Source: Cymbidium sinense (lineage: Eukaryota > Streptophyta > Magnoliopsida > Asparagales > Orchidaceae). From it: a stretch of 64,000 nucleotides of DNA. The stretch spans positions 64,895,555 to 64,959,554 of the forward strand of contig CM038232.1 of assembly GCA_021442155.1 (NCBI GenBank), read 5' to 3'. Every line of letters begins with the position of its first letter. Within the stretch, counting starts at the first letter, position 1. Below the pieces are notes generated by a model. The model saw only the letters and a program-made list of their open reading frames with translations. It had not been told where the DNA came from and made no database searches. Position numbers and translations under genes: made by a program. Below, one piece after another: positions 35,960-49,200 of the stretch.

Positions 35960-37450
35960 TACATCAGTTCATTGCTAAATGAAGAAGAAATTAATGACTT
36001 AGTTAGGCTATTGATTGAGTTTAAGGACTATTTTGCATGGAGCTATGAAGAAATTTCTAGATTATCTCCTGACGTAGCAGTCCACAATCTAGCAATAGAC
36101 CCTGACGCTAACCATATCAAGCAAGCTCCTAGACACATGCGATCAGAAATTGAACAACAGATCATTTCTGAAGTCAAGAAACTGATCGATACTAGTTTTA
36201 TCAGGAAAGAAAAATATCCTACCTGGTTAGCCAGTTTTGTACTAGTTAAGAAAAAGAATATCCAAATTTGGATATGCGTCAATTTCAGGGACTTAAATTA
36301 GGCATGTCCTAAGGATGAGTTTCTTCTTCCTATACCAGAATTAATGGTGGACATCACCTCATCTCATGTAGTATTCCCCTGCATGGATGGGTCATCTGGC
36401 TACAACTAAATCAAGATGGCCCACAATCAAAATCTATTATTATAAGGTCATCTCATGAAAGAAACACTGCTTTTTGAACCCCGATTAGAATCTATTGTTA
36501 TAAGGTCATTCCTTTCGACCTTAAAAATACTGGTGCTACATACCAATAGGCCATGACACAGATCTTCAATGAACTCATTCATCATCAAGTTGAACGCTAT
36601 ATTGATGATCTAGTAGTCAAGAGCAAAGAAAAGGAAGACCATCTCTTTAACTTGAGAGTAGTTTTCAAATGATTAAGATAATTTAATCTCAAAATGAAAA
36701 TCCTGAAGTGTGCATTCGGAGTAGCTTCAGAGAAGTTCCTTGGTTTTATTGTCTGACACTGGAGAATAAAAATAGATCCAAAAAAGATCAAAGTTATCTT
36801 AGAAATGCAACCACCTAAAAGTTTAACTCAACTCAGATCTCTCTAAGGGTGGTTGGCATATCTAGGATAGTTTATCTTCAATCTATCAAAAAGATGCAAA
36901 CCATTTCAGCACTTATCAAAAAGGACATCAAGTTCAAGTGGGATGACAAGTGCTAACATGCCTTTGAAGATATCAAGCAGTATTTGGTGAAGCCACCAAT
37001 TCTAGTATCCCCTATCCCGGGCAGGCTACTTATCCTCTACACTGTTGCATTGGATGACTCCCTTAATGCTTTGTTGGCTCAAGCCAACGACAAAGGGAAA
37101 GAGAGTGCTCTCTACTACCTTAGCCATCATCTGATCCCTACTGAAGTGAACTACCCACCTATTGAGAAACATTGCCTAGCTTTAATCTCTGCATCCCAAA
37201 AGCTATGACACTATATGCTTTCTCACTAGGTGAACTTGAGTTCAAGAATCAATCCATTGTAGTATCTCATGACATGACCAATGTTATCTGGACGGTTGGC
37301 ACATTGGTCCATGATTCTCTCGTAGTTTGATATCACATTCGTACCCCTCTGTATGGTGAAAAGATAAGCACTAGCGAATTTCTTAACAACATACCCACTT
37401 TCTGCTGATTCTCTGCCTACCAAGGAGGATCATATCAGCTTATTGACTGT
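35960..37450 (+). pseudogene. pol: Reverse transcriptase and RNase H (pol) of internal region 1
   Basis: Copied the element RNA into DNA inside the particle. RT boxes in order: LIEFKDYFAWSYEEISRL (36010-36063), VAVHNLAIDPDANHIKQAPR (36077-36135), VKKLIDTSFIRKEKYPTWLA (36173-36230), WICVNFRDLN (36270-36300) and, past a stop, ACPKDEF..PIPELM. MDGSSGYN follows at about 36385, then the catalytic YIDDLVVKSKEKEDHL (36598-36645) with the two aspartates kept. Next are KCAFGVASEKFLGFIV (36707-36755), PPKSLTQLRSL and, after a frameshift, RNase H with ILYTVALDDSLNALLAQAND, SALYYLSHHLIPTEVNYPPI and EKHCLALISASQKL (37035-37207). Stops and frame changes are common. A small local repeat (AATCTATTATTATAAGGTCA then AATCTATTGTTATAAGGTCA, 36429 and 36487) adds extra bases before the catalytic box. 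No integrase or second RNase H follows. Confidence 0.87.
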
Positions 37451-37619
37451 AAATGGAAACACCTGATGCTTCTAATTAATGGGCTCTATTTGAAGAAATA
37501 TTACCCATAAAATCATGTTTGAAAACAATTATCATCAAAAGAATAAAATTTCATTCCAATTCATCAAAATCTTCACTTCATTCACATTGTTACTTGTCTA
37601 CGAATCTGCCATGACATTT

Positions 37620-40430
37620 TTAGGATAGCTGTAAGAGAACTCAAGAGGCATCCTATCCCTCTTTCACAACACAAACATAATTAAACACCCTCCGCTACTT
37701 AGGTAATAGAGAACCCAAGAGGCATCCTATTTAGACTAGCACAACTAAGCTAGGTGTAAGAGAACCAAAGAGGCATCCTTTCCTTGTGGGGATCATAACT
37801 TCCATTCATAGCACCATTTCATCAAATTTCCCAATGTGTTTAGGATAGGTGTAAGAGAACTTGGGAGGCGTCCTAATCCCTTTAACACAAGCACAAAAAC
37901 AAACACATATCTTTTATCTCATGCTATTTTGATGTCAAAGTAAGCCCCCTGTGGCACTCACTTATTAGCTACTCTATGTCGGTCTGATATGCTACATTGC
38001 TAGTACATCATCCTAGTGGTCACTTGTCCAACGGATGTGAGTACCCATGCTTTCTTCCTGACTTGACCATTGCAAACCAATGAATGACTTGTTAATTTGG
38101 TAGGCTTCACTGCCCAGCCAATAAGCTACCTCATGTTGATTTTGTTTAAGAAGATGTGAGTCCCCACGCTTTCTTCTTAAACTAACCACCATGCACTGCT
38201 AGGTTGAGTATATTTGAGATTTAGAATAAATTTCCTAGAGGCTCATCTTGACTACTTTTGAGCTAATCTAAGTTCCCTAGTAGCATTCACTCAGTAGTCG
38301 CCTTAAGTCGGATAGCACCTGTCGAGCCGAAGATAGACTATCCTGACGATCAGTTCCACTATAGAAGGATGTAAGTCCCTGATGCCTTCTTCCTAGATTG
38401 ATTATCGCAAACTGATAGGCACCTTAGGTTGGTTGATGTTTGCTATGCTGACAGTAACTCACCCAGTAGATACACCACTCAGATGTGAGTCCCCACGCTT
38501 TCTCCTTGAGTTGGCCACCGAATCCTATTATAAATTATCTTCTTGAGGGTGTTGGATAAAGCCTTTAGTGACCCCTTCCCCTGCGGGCACTCTATTTGGA
38601 TCACATCCTTTGTGACCTTATTTAGACACTACCCGATTTACTTTTGGATTGGGCAGTCCCCCTTTCCTAGTAGCCACCCTTGTGGTTGGAGAATTTATTT
38701 AGTGGTGCATAGATTCTCCCTTAGTTTAGTAAATCTGAGATAGGTCTAAGCTAATATAAGCTCCTTCTCAGTATGATCCCTCACAAACTAGTAGGGTCCA
38801 TGATAAATAAACAAAATAAAAAATAAATTAATTCACTTGTCTATTAGAAATTCAAGCCCCCAATGGCCCCTTTCCTAAGCAGGCATCCTATCTTTAGGGC
38901 AGTGTCAGCAGAACTCCCAATAGGAATTGCCTGACAACGCTTGAGTTGAGATAAGTCCCTGGGTTGACACTCTCTCCATAGTCGCCCTTAGGTCTGGTTC
39001 AATCTATTTTTCCACAAGCAGGTTACCATGACAGTCATTTCTCTTTGGAAGATATAAGTCTATTACACATTCTTTCTAGCATGACTATCTCAAACTGATG
39101 GGTAGCCCTAGATCGGGTTGACATGTTACCTCACTAATGTGTCACCCCAGTGGTCTTTTACTCAAGAAAGATGTGAGTCCCTGTCCTTTCTTCCCTGAAT
39201 TAACCACTGCAAACCAAAATGCACCCCATTGGTTGGATAGTTCTCCCCTCAGCCAAGAAACTACTCTCTTTGGATTGGTAAATCTATGTTAAACCAAGGA
39301 CCCTACCAAGGTACCCATCAAAATCAATGGGATCCATCAAAAATAATTTAAAAAAATGAAATTAACTTTGACTATCTTTGAGCTGATTTAAGTCCCTTAG
39401 TGGCATCCACTCAGTAGTCAGCCCTAGGTCGGGTTTGATTTGTTGTGCAAACAACCGATCACCCTAGTAGTTCCTCATTTTAAAAGATGTGAGTCCCCAT
39501 GCTTTCTTCTGAACTTGACCATTCCAAACTGAAAGGCACCCCATTTGTTGGATAATCTTACTATGTGGTTAGTAGATTACTCCTTTGGATTGGTAAACCT
39601 TAAGTAGACCAAGGCTAACATGGACTCTACTTAGTGCAGTCCATCACAAACCAATGGGATCCATCAAAAATAATTAAAAAATGAAATTGACTTTAATTAC
39701 CTTTGAGTTGATTTAAGTCTCCAGTGACATTCACTCAATAGTCATCCGTAGGTTAGGTTTGCTTTGTTGTGTCACCAACTGATCACCCAGCAATTGATCC
39801 CTACTTTGGAGGATGTAAGTCTACTATGCTTTCTTCCTAAGTACAACTGTTGCACACCGAAAGTCACTCCTTTGGTTAGATAGTCCTACTATGTGGTTGC
39901 TAGACTACCCCTTTGGATTAGTAAACCTGAAGTGGAGCAAGGCTGACATGGACCCTACTCAGTGCAATCCATCACAAACCAATAGGGTCCTTCTCAAAAT
40001 TGAAAATTTAAAAATCTGAAATAAATCAAACAACCTCCCTAGTGGTGTAAAATCTGAAACAAATTCAACCCTCCTCCCTAATAGAAACAAATCAAATAAA
40101 AAAAATCAAATCAAATCAACCACCTTCTCCTCAATGAGATACAAGTCTTTTTGATTCCTTAGCGGATCCTGAATTCTAATCTCTCAGCGGACTTCACAAC
40201 CCCTTTTCCTCAATGGATGATTTGAACTTGCTCCCCTAGTGGAGAGTTCACATTTTCATCCCCAATGGAACACCAAATCATAAATCAACAAAACAAATCA
40301 AATTTCTCCCAAGCGAGACACAAATCAAATCAAAACCTCTCATCCCTCAATGGATGACTTGAACCTTTTCCCTAGTGGAAGGTTCACATACTCAATCCCT
40401 AGTGGATTCCTCCTTCACTCTCTTATGTCG
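37620..40430 (+). repeat. 3' untranslated region of degenerate repeats
   Basis: Two families. At 37620-37900 there are four copies of a TAAGAGAAC-N-AGAGGC(A/G)TCCTA box. From about 38030 to 39990 there are about eight copies of GATGTGAGTCCCCAYGCTTTCTTC followed by a TTGACCA-TGCAAACYGA segment, at roughly 38036, 38155, 38370, 38494, 39053, 39170, 39485 and 39813. The last two sit in a near-regular unit of about 325 bp (39358-39684 and 39685-39990). No frame is coding. Tat/Ogre elements commonly carry such tandem repeats between pol and the 3' LTR. The expected integrase position falls here and is empty. Confidence 0.7.
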
Positions 40431-43400
40431 TTGGCATTAGTAGAGTCACATTGCACTAAGCTCTTGATTCTTTCCACACCTCAAGTTTAGGGGCAAACCA
40501 TTTTTGTTACTGCTTGTGATTGTTCAGATGTTGTTGATCATCTTGGTCAACACAAATATGTGTGGTATGCCTTGTCAGTCACACCACCTATTGGGCGCCC
40601 TTTGTTGACCACACTTTTGGAGTGAGCTTTCAACCTCTCCATCTTAGACATAGGACTCCTCTCAGAAATTAAGAGTTCTTTAGTCTTAAGACACTTCTAG
40701 TGATTAGATGAACACTTAACCTAACCCTAAAGGCTTAGAAAAGTTAGCCACAAGAATAGATTATGCCTTAGGGTTGTTAGGAAAACTTGCCTACCCTATA
40801 GCTTGAACCAAATCCTTACTCTCTTCTTTCAAGTCAACCTTCAAATCTAAACAAACTTCAAATTCAAATAAACCTCAAATTCAAACCAATTCCAAATAAA
40901 AATTCAAATCAAATTCAAACTTAAATGATTCTTTTCTCAAATCATTCAAATAAAATTCCAACTTAAATGATTTTTCTCAAATCATTCAAATCAATTCCAA
41001 ATCAAAATTCAATTCAATTCCAAAAATCCTTCCTAAGTCACTTTCATTTCATTTAATGGACTTCAAATCAAATCAAATCACTTCAAACTCAAGAGATTTT
41101 CTCATAACCCATTTATATTCTCATTTATATTCACAAATAAAAATGAAATATAAATTCAAACAAAAAAAAACCAAATTCAAAACCCAAACCTAAATCTAAC
41201 CTAAATCCAACCATACCCTTTCAAGTCAAATTATTGAACTTAACCAAATCAAACTCAAATCAATCCAAACCTTTATATTTTGTCTTCAAACAATCAAATC
41301 CTCCAATCATAAGCCCAAATATAAATACAAACTTCAATCATAAAACCAAAACTAAATTCAAAACTCAAACCCATGTTCATCTTTTGAACTTGAAATTGTC
41401 AAATGAATTAAAACTCATTTGACCCCAAATCACTTGCAATTAGATTTATATTTCAATCATGAGTCCATATATGAGTTCAACCAAACTTGAATCAAGCCTT
41501 GATCAAGCCAATTCACCCATTTAGACTCACTTAAACCAAAGTGACCTAAAGCACCTTTTTGAGCCAAATTCTAATCCTGCCCAAATTGGATTGGACTAAG
41601 CCCATCTAAGCCTCACATTGTGAGCAACAATCATCTTAAGATGATCAATCACCCAAATTAGGTCAAACCAAGTCAAACCAAGCCTTTGACCGAGTCAACA
41701 CTTAACCCAAATGAAACCCAAACAGGCCAAAATTCACCATAGGCCAAATTGATTGAAACCATTGATCTGAACCAGTTCATGTTCAATGACTGAATATGAT
41801 CAAGCCATCATTTGAGCCAAACTTAACCCATTTTCCACTTGACCCAAGTTGACCCAAGTTGACCTAAAAAGTAAAATGTGTCAAATATTGATCTAAGCCA
41901 AATTGATTGCAACCAATGGGTCAAATTCATTCTAAATCACTTGTTACGTATTGCTCAAATCTTATTATCAACTAGACCCAACCTAGCCTAATTGACCATG
42001 AACCCAACTTGACTAAAAGGTCAAATCAACTTGAAATTAAACCAAGATTGAAACTAAAAACATTTCAAATGATCAACCAAGCCTAAACCAACCATGACCT
42101 AACCCAATTAGGTCAAATGGGTCAAATTGGTCAACTTGACCCATTTGACCTAAGTGAACTCAAATGAACCAAACCAAATAAAAAACAAATTGAACCAAAC
42201 CAATGATACCAAAATATTTCAAATGATCATTTGAACTAGTCCTAACCCATGGTTTGACCCAATTTGACCAATTCATCAACTTGGCCCAAGTTGACCCATT
42301 TTGACCTAAATGGGTCAACATGAGCCAAATCATATCAAATAAACTCCAAATTCATTGAAAATTAGCACAACCCATTTTTCAATCATTCCAAATATGCCCA
42401 AATTAAAATCAAAGCCAAATGACCATTTTACCCCTAGGTCAAAGGGTAACTTATGATCAAATTCACTTGGAATTTGATCATATTCCAACTCAAGACCACT
42501 TGCATCCTCTAGTGGACCATTTGGACACCAAGAGGTGGTGCACATGACCCAATGGATTTGGGTTAGCCAATTCTAACCCAAAGCAAAATTGACCACTCCA
42601 TTCAAATTTCTCCATATGAATCACCTCCCACACTCATTTTAGCACATGTGCACCCACACTCCCACTCTACCAAAATTGAACCACATGGCACTCTAACAAC
42701 CAAAATAATCTATTCCATCTCATCAATTTTGATCAAAATGGAAAGGAGGCTCACGACCATCCGATCCAAGTAGGGGGAGATGTACTCCCCCTCATTCCAT
42801 TCTAATTCAAGACTCTAGCATTCGATTGAGCTCAAAGGATCAAAGGCAAGCATCCACATGCTTCCCCAAGGTTTCCCAAGCTGATTCCAATTTCCCTTTC
42901 TCAATTTTTTCTAAGCCAAAAATTGGGGAGGTGAGGGATATTTCAAACTCACTCAATTCTCAACCAGAGTTCAATTCCTCTTGCAAGCACCATCAAGGGA
43001 CTAAGTCGAGCTCATCCAAAGCTTTTCCCAAGTCTCCAAGTCACGGAAGGGGAGTTGATCGGCCAAGCTATTGAAGTAAGCTTTGGTCAATTGGAAGATC
43101 CACTGCAAATTGAACCTTCAAACCTTCAACAGGGCTTCATCTCCATTAGACGAAGCTACCTTAATGGTTGGAAGTGCCGGTGATAGCCTCCGGTGAGGTA
43201 TGCCTCAAAACCAAGCTTATGTTAGAAAATCATTGGTCCTTTATGAAGGGAAGTGTAATCCCATTGAATTTCCATCGTTGGATGTGCTTCTCCTTGCTCC
43301 TTGATGGTGTGGGTTGAATCCCTGCCCAATTCGAGCTCAAGTGAGCTCGGATCAAGCCATGGAGGATGGATGGTCTCCATCTCCAGGCAGGGCGGGGATG

Positions 43401-44916
43401 AATCATGGATCCCTCCATATTTTGGATGGGGTCTGATTAAAATGCATAGATCCGCTGATTATTCACTTTGAAATCACAGGTTTAATCTTGACCATCTGAT
43501 CTTTGATCGGATCCAAGAAAATGTGTGCGTGGTGCGACATATGATTTGACAACTTAAATAACCAATCTAATTGCCACATGGAAAGTGCACGTCACATTGT
43601 GGTGTGGAGTTAATTAATTAGGCTATCTAATTACTAATATCATTGAAACTTCATAAATACATAATTTAATGTAAAAATTTAGAAAATGCAAACTCAACTT
43701 CATTTTAAAGATAATTCAAGGAGAATCAAAATTATTTCTAATTGATTTTAAATAGTATTTTCCTTAATTAGGTTTAATTAAAATCTAATAACGTTACTCC
43801 TAATCATTTCATTAATTAATTCCAAACTTAAACATATTTAGGGGATGACTTCTATTTTCCTAATTTTCTTGGAATTTATTAATGAGTTAATTAGGAAATA
43901 AATTAATGAATCCCTAATTATCCCTTAATGAAATTAAGATAATTAAGCATGTGAACAATGGTTTAATCACTTAATTGAAATAATTAAACATTGTTTAAGT
44001 GAATAGGAGGTTTTTGGAATGGCTTCGGGGTATTTTCCCTAAGTTATTCCCTAAACCCCTTTCCTTTCTTAATCTAAACATAATTAAGGATTAATCTACT
44101 AATTATCTTCTTAATTAATTTAATCAAACTTTCAAAATCAATCTGAACTTAATCAATCTCCTTTTGGGTAGATCCTTAGGTGTTCAATAACCTAAGTGGC
44201 CTTTAAGAAAATCATTTCCAACTCATATGTGTGGGAAGGTTATGAAAGTACTTAATTAAACCCTTTAGCTTAATTAATCAATAATTATGAGCCAATTGCA
44301 TTAGACCCCTTTCTTTCATAGGTGCATTACTGATTTAAATTCAATGTGGTTGCATATCATATGTTGGCTCACAATTATTTGAATAATTATGTTAAAGTGG
44401 TGTAGGTAAGGGGTAATTAATGGACTTAATTCACACCTTAACCTAAATAAAATATAAAATTAACTTAATTATTCTAAAAATTAAACTAAATCAACAACAC
44501 ATAGGGAAATGGGTTAGGACCAGCAAACTCTTCTCACTTTTCCTAAATTAGATTCAAATCTAAAAATAAAGCAAAAATATTCTTAAGATATTTTGATTCA
44601 CTTTAAATAATCTTATTTCATAGGATTGTCTTTAAGAATTAATTAAGATGAATGAAATCATATGCTTACATCATTTTATCTCTTTCCAAGCATGTTAAAT
44701 GTTGTTTTCCATGTGAACTCATGCATTCATATTGTGGTGTTTATTTTTGAGAGGTGAAACACATAGATCTTAGGGGTACTTATTAAATTGATCGGGTACC
44801 ACATTAAGAATGATGTACTACCTTGAAAGATAGAAATCACCACCCTATAATGGACCTAATCACCTAATAAGGACTCCTAAGGCATGATGGGTCTTCGAAT
44901 ATACCAGAGATCTTTC

Positions 44917-45030
44917 TCCTACTTTACATGGAAAAGTAAAGTAGGATTTATTTTAAGCCAGGTTCATTAAGTTTCTTATGGAGGCAAGCCCCCATAGTTA
45001 ATTACATCCTAAGAAATGAAATTCCTTAGG
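44917..45030 (-). promoter_or_regulatory. Three terminal hairpins of solo LTR B
   Basis: 44917-44946: TCCTACTTTAC / GTAAAGTAGGA, 11 perfect pairs, loop ATGGAAAA. 44977-44996: TATGGAGGC / GCCCCCATA with one mismatch, loop AA. 45008-45030: CCTAAGAAAT / ATTCCTTAGG with one mismatch. They are the same three positions as in LTR2 and LTR D, with altered stem bases. Confidence 0.6.
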
Positions 45031-46215
45031 AATACTCTCGATTAAAGTAGGAATTAAAGTCTCAAAAGATTTCAAGGCTAAGACTATCAAAGGATTAGCT
45101 ATTTTAGAAAATCAAATGGGATAGATCAAGGTGAAGACTTATTTTTGGAATCCAAAGGGAGAAAGTAGGAAATGCTCATGAAACTAGGAAGCCTAGTGAG
45201 CATTCCAATATATCTTATAATGGGCTTTATATATTTAAAATTGAGGAGAGTTAATTGTTTGAGTTGACATTTTATTAGAACACTAGGACTTATAATCCCA
45301 CAACATAAGATTGCAAAAATGCCTAAGAGGTGAGGATTTATGCTTGTAGCCCGAAGGAAATAGCTACCTCAGATCCTAAGCTAGGGAGCTTTGGTACAAA
45401 CCACAAGCATGACCTAAATCTAAGCGAAAGGTGGACATAATTGTCTACCTCCACAAGAGAGGATAGGCCATCCAATTGTTGGACTTACAATCACCTGGAG
45501 TGGTCTCCAACTAACAACTCCTATGCTTTGAATTCATGTAGGCAAGTCATATGCTTCTGCAAGATGGCTAGGCTGTTATTTATTTAGAAAGGAGACTAAG
45601 TCCTTAAACTCACTCTCTAAGAGATTAGAGCATGAGTGATATGAATTCATGACTTAATCTAATGCAAATTTTATCAAATTTATTTGATTCTTTTGGACTC
45701 TTTATTTTGACACAGGCTATGGGATTTTGTATGCCTAAATGCATGAGAACTTGATTATGGGCTAAATCAAGAGAGAAAGGGTGTTCTTCCATCAAAGTCT
45801 CTCATAGGTTAAGCTTTTGTTCTCCGACAGATGGAAGCCCCTCTTAACAAGAGTGGAAGAATATGACATGCATGATATTATACATTCATTCATCCAGCTA
45901 AGGGATTGCTAAAAATTTTATTATCTTGATTTAATTTTTAGGCTTTTATGTGAGGTTATGAATTATTTTAAAATTTTAATTATGAGTTGTTAATTGGGAT
46001 AGAAAAATTAATTTCATCTTAAGAGCCGGTTGCATCCAAGCCACACATTCAAATATCAACCATGAAGAAACTAGGAAAGTATGCAATTCTAGTGCGCAAT
46101 CTAAACATAACATTAAACAATTTTATAGACTACCATAAAAGAATAAAAGGCCAGTGCGGTCGGGTTTCTCCATACACCCCAAAAAGGGAAAAAAAGATGG
46201 GTAGCCAAGCTCTAC

Positions 46216-46226
46216 CCTTATATAGC
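46216..46226 (-). promoter_or_regulatory. TATA-like box of solo LTR B
   Basis: On the minus strand CTATATAAGGGTAGAGC, the best TATA box of the family in this window. It lies about 1.48 kb from the LTR 3' end at 44733, which puts a probable R-U5 segment of about 1.45 kb in the RNA and leaves a U3 of about 4.6 kb. Confidence 0.55.
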
Positions 46227-49200
46227 CTAGATTACAAAATTAATACATGCTATGGGGGTCTTCTTTTCTTCATTTTTTTCTCTTCTTTTTTATTTGAATT
46301 GCTCCAAACATCACAGACACCCAGGACTAAGCCTTACAACTCATCTAATCCCCATAACACTAATCATAATTCATAATGTAAAATTACATTGAAAATAGGA
46401 AAAGTAAATCTAGCTACACCTACAAAACAAATGTTAGCTAAACACACCATGCAACCCAATTAGTTATATGAATAATTTGGACTTAGCACCCCACACATGG
46501 GTAACCAAGCCCACATGTCCTAATGTGGGTTATGCTTAGGGGCTAAGCAACCTGCACAATAAATGCATTTATATTTTTATTATAGCGACCCTTAAGCACA
46601 ACCCCCTATAGAAAATATGATTAGGCTAATCACAGCCTACCATCCAGTCTACGAAGCATACACCCTAACATCCAGTCTAAAATATTACATCATAAAATAA
46701 AACACAACATCATACATACATCATTGGCCTAACTAATTCTAGGGTGGTGACTTAGTACTCTAGTGTGTGAAAAGAAGGATTATGTAGCAAGACTTTACTA
46801 GGCTTCTTTAGTTTAAGTTTTACTTTGGAGTTTGAATTTGTTTAAATTTTACCTTTGGGTGATTTTAATTTAAATTATTTAATGATTTATTTTTCATTTT
46901 TATTTCACTTTTATTTGGTTAAAATGATGTTAGGTTTTCAAGAATGAAGAGTAGAATGAATTCCATTTGTAGACAAACTCACCCTATTCTACATCCTAAC
47001 TTAAAGAGTTTAACTAAGGTCCTTAAGTATCTTAATTAGCCCATTTGAATTTGTGTAATTTATTTGATTTAGATTTTTGAATTTGAATTTGTTTAATCTT
47101 CATGTATTTGATTAATTAATTTTGGATTAAATATGTTGATTTAATTACATCATGATAATTCAATATCCTTAATATCAAATGATGTTTAAGTTTATTTAAA
47201 TACATGTGTTTTATTTTATTGATTAATTTTAAATTAAATGTGTTGATTTAATTAAATCTTTATAATTCAATATCCTTAATCTCTAATGAAGTTTAAGTTT
47301 ATTTAAATCCATGTGTTTTGATTGATTAATTTTAGATTAGATGTTTTGGTTTAATTAAATATTGATAGTTCAATATCCTTTTAAATTAATATCTAATTCT
47401 TTTCTTTGATTATAGTTATGTGATTTAATTTTATGTTTATTTGATTTAATCAAGGTTCATTTATTTGTAGTTTGATTGGATTAGATTAATTGAGATTTTA
47501 TTTTGATTTTAATTGAGTTTGATTCTTTATAATTAGAATTTTATTTTTAATCTCATCCATTTGTCATGTTTATCAAAGTTTGATTTGTATTTTGATTTCA
47601 TACAATGGATAGTTAATTAGTTTATCTTATTTAAGTAGGTTGAATGAGATTTGATTACATATTAAATTGATGAGTCTTTCTTTAATTTGATTTGATTAGC
47701 TTTATTGATTTTGGGTTTGCTTAGGTTCAATGTGATTATTAGTTTAATTAAGAAGTGTGTTTAGGTTTATTATTAGATTAAATAATGATTTGTTTAATTT
47801 TTAATTTGGTTTCATATTTGTTTAAGTTTGATGATGTAATTAATGACTTAATAATTTAGGTTTAATTTAGGATTTGATTGGCATTTAATTGCACTTTAAT
47901 TATGTTTAAATTTATGTTTGATTAAGCTTAAGTTTAATATGATTAATTTGATTAACTTAATTATCTTATTTAAGAGGTGTGATCAATTTTTGAATTAAAT
48001 AAAGATTTGTTTAATTTTTAATTTGATTTCATATTTATTTAGATTAATGATGTAATTAATGACTTAATGATTTAAGTTTAAATTAGGATTGCACACTTGA
48101 ATTGCATGTGAGTGATTTAATTAAGTTAAGTGTTACACTTATGTTTGATTTGATTAAAGGATTATTATTTTTACCATCATTGTTATTAAGTGAATTAACT
48201 GTTTATTTTATTTCAATTAAGTTTGATTATTTATGATTAGAGTTTTATTTGATTTGATTCATTTATTATGTTTGCTTAATTTCATTAACATGTTTGGTTT
48301 AGTTATTATGTTGAAATATTTATTGGTTGAGTAACTCTCTTATTCCAAATGGATTGATTTAGATATTAAATTTGTTAAGTTCACTTTAGCTTCATTTGGT
48401 TTGGTTTGGTTTGATTAATTTTAAGTGATTATGATGTATTAGATTTATAATTAATTTATCTTTTTAGTTTACTTAATGATTAATTAGTTTCAATTTATTT
48501 ATATTCATTAAGGAGTTACATATGATTAAGATTCCATGCTTAGTGTAGGTTTAGTTATACTAGTTTGACCCATGTTAAACTTTCCTAGATTTGTTTAATT
48601 TTAAGTTTGATTTAAGATTTAATCATTTAATTGAGTTTTATTAACTTAAATAGGTTTAATCATATTTAATTTAATTTCCTCTGAAGATTACATAATATTT
48701 TTTTGATTTGAGGTTTGATTAATGATTGCTTAAGTGTTATTTCATTTATTTTTTTAATTTTATTTATTATTTAGATTATTATGAATTTCTTTTAATTAAT
48801 TCCTTAATTTGTTAAATTTTAACCCTAAATATTTATTGTAGGTTCACTAAGCTTCAGAAGATAATATTATTATTATTATTAGGATCTTAGATGTTAACTG
48901 AAATGATTTAAGCCATTTTGAAGATTTTTTGTAAATTTCTGGATTTTTATTTGATTTATTTTATTAAAATAGATAATATGAATTTCAAATTTTAATTTCT
49001 TCCAATCTAGAACTCTTTTTTACTTGAGAATTTTACCATAGGTGTGTTTTAACTTTAATATTAACTCTTGAAAATTTCAACTCAATCCGACATATATTTT
49101 TAGAGTAATTAATAAAACTTTATTTTCACTAGAACATAAATTAAGCTCAAACCATTCAGTGGAATTTGGAAATTTTTGGTTCTTCGGATTGCTTCTAGAA

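Noticed and set aside
38000..40000. Regular repeats that might be a CRISPR-like array or satellite
   Set aside because: Spacing is irregular (110-325 bp) and repeats are degenerate; they sit inside a retrotransposon 3' region in plant DNA.
46062..46376. A 104-codon frame in solo LTR B
   Set aside because: It overlaps the TATA-like region of the LTR; the other LTR copies have no matching frame.
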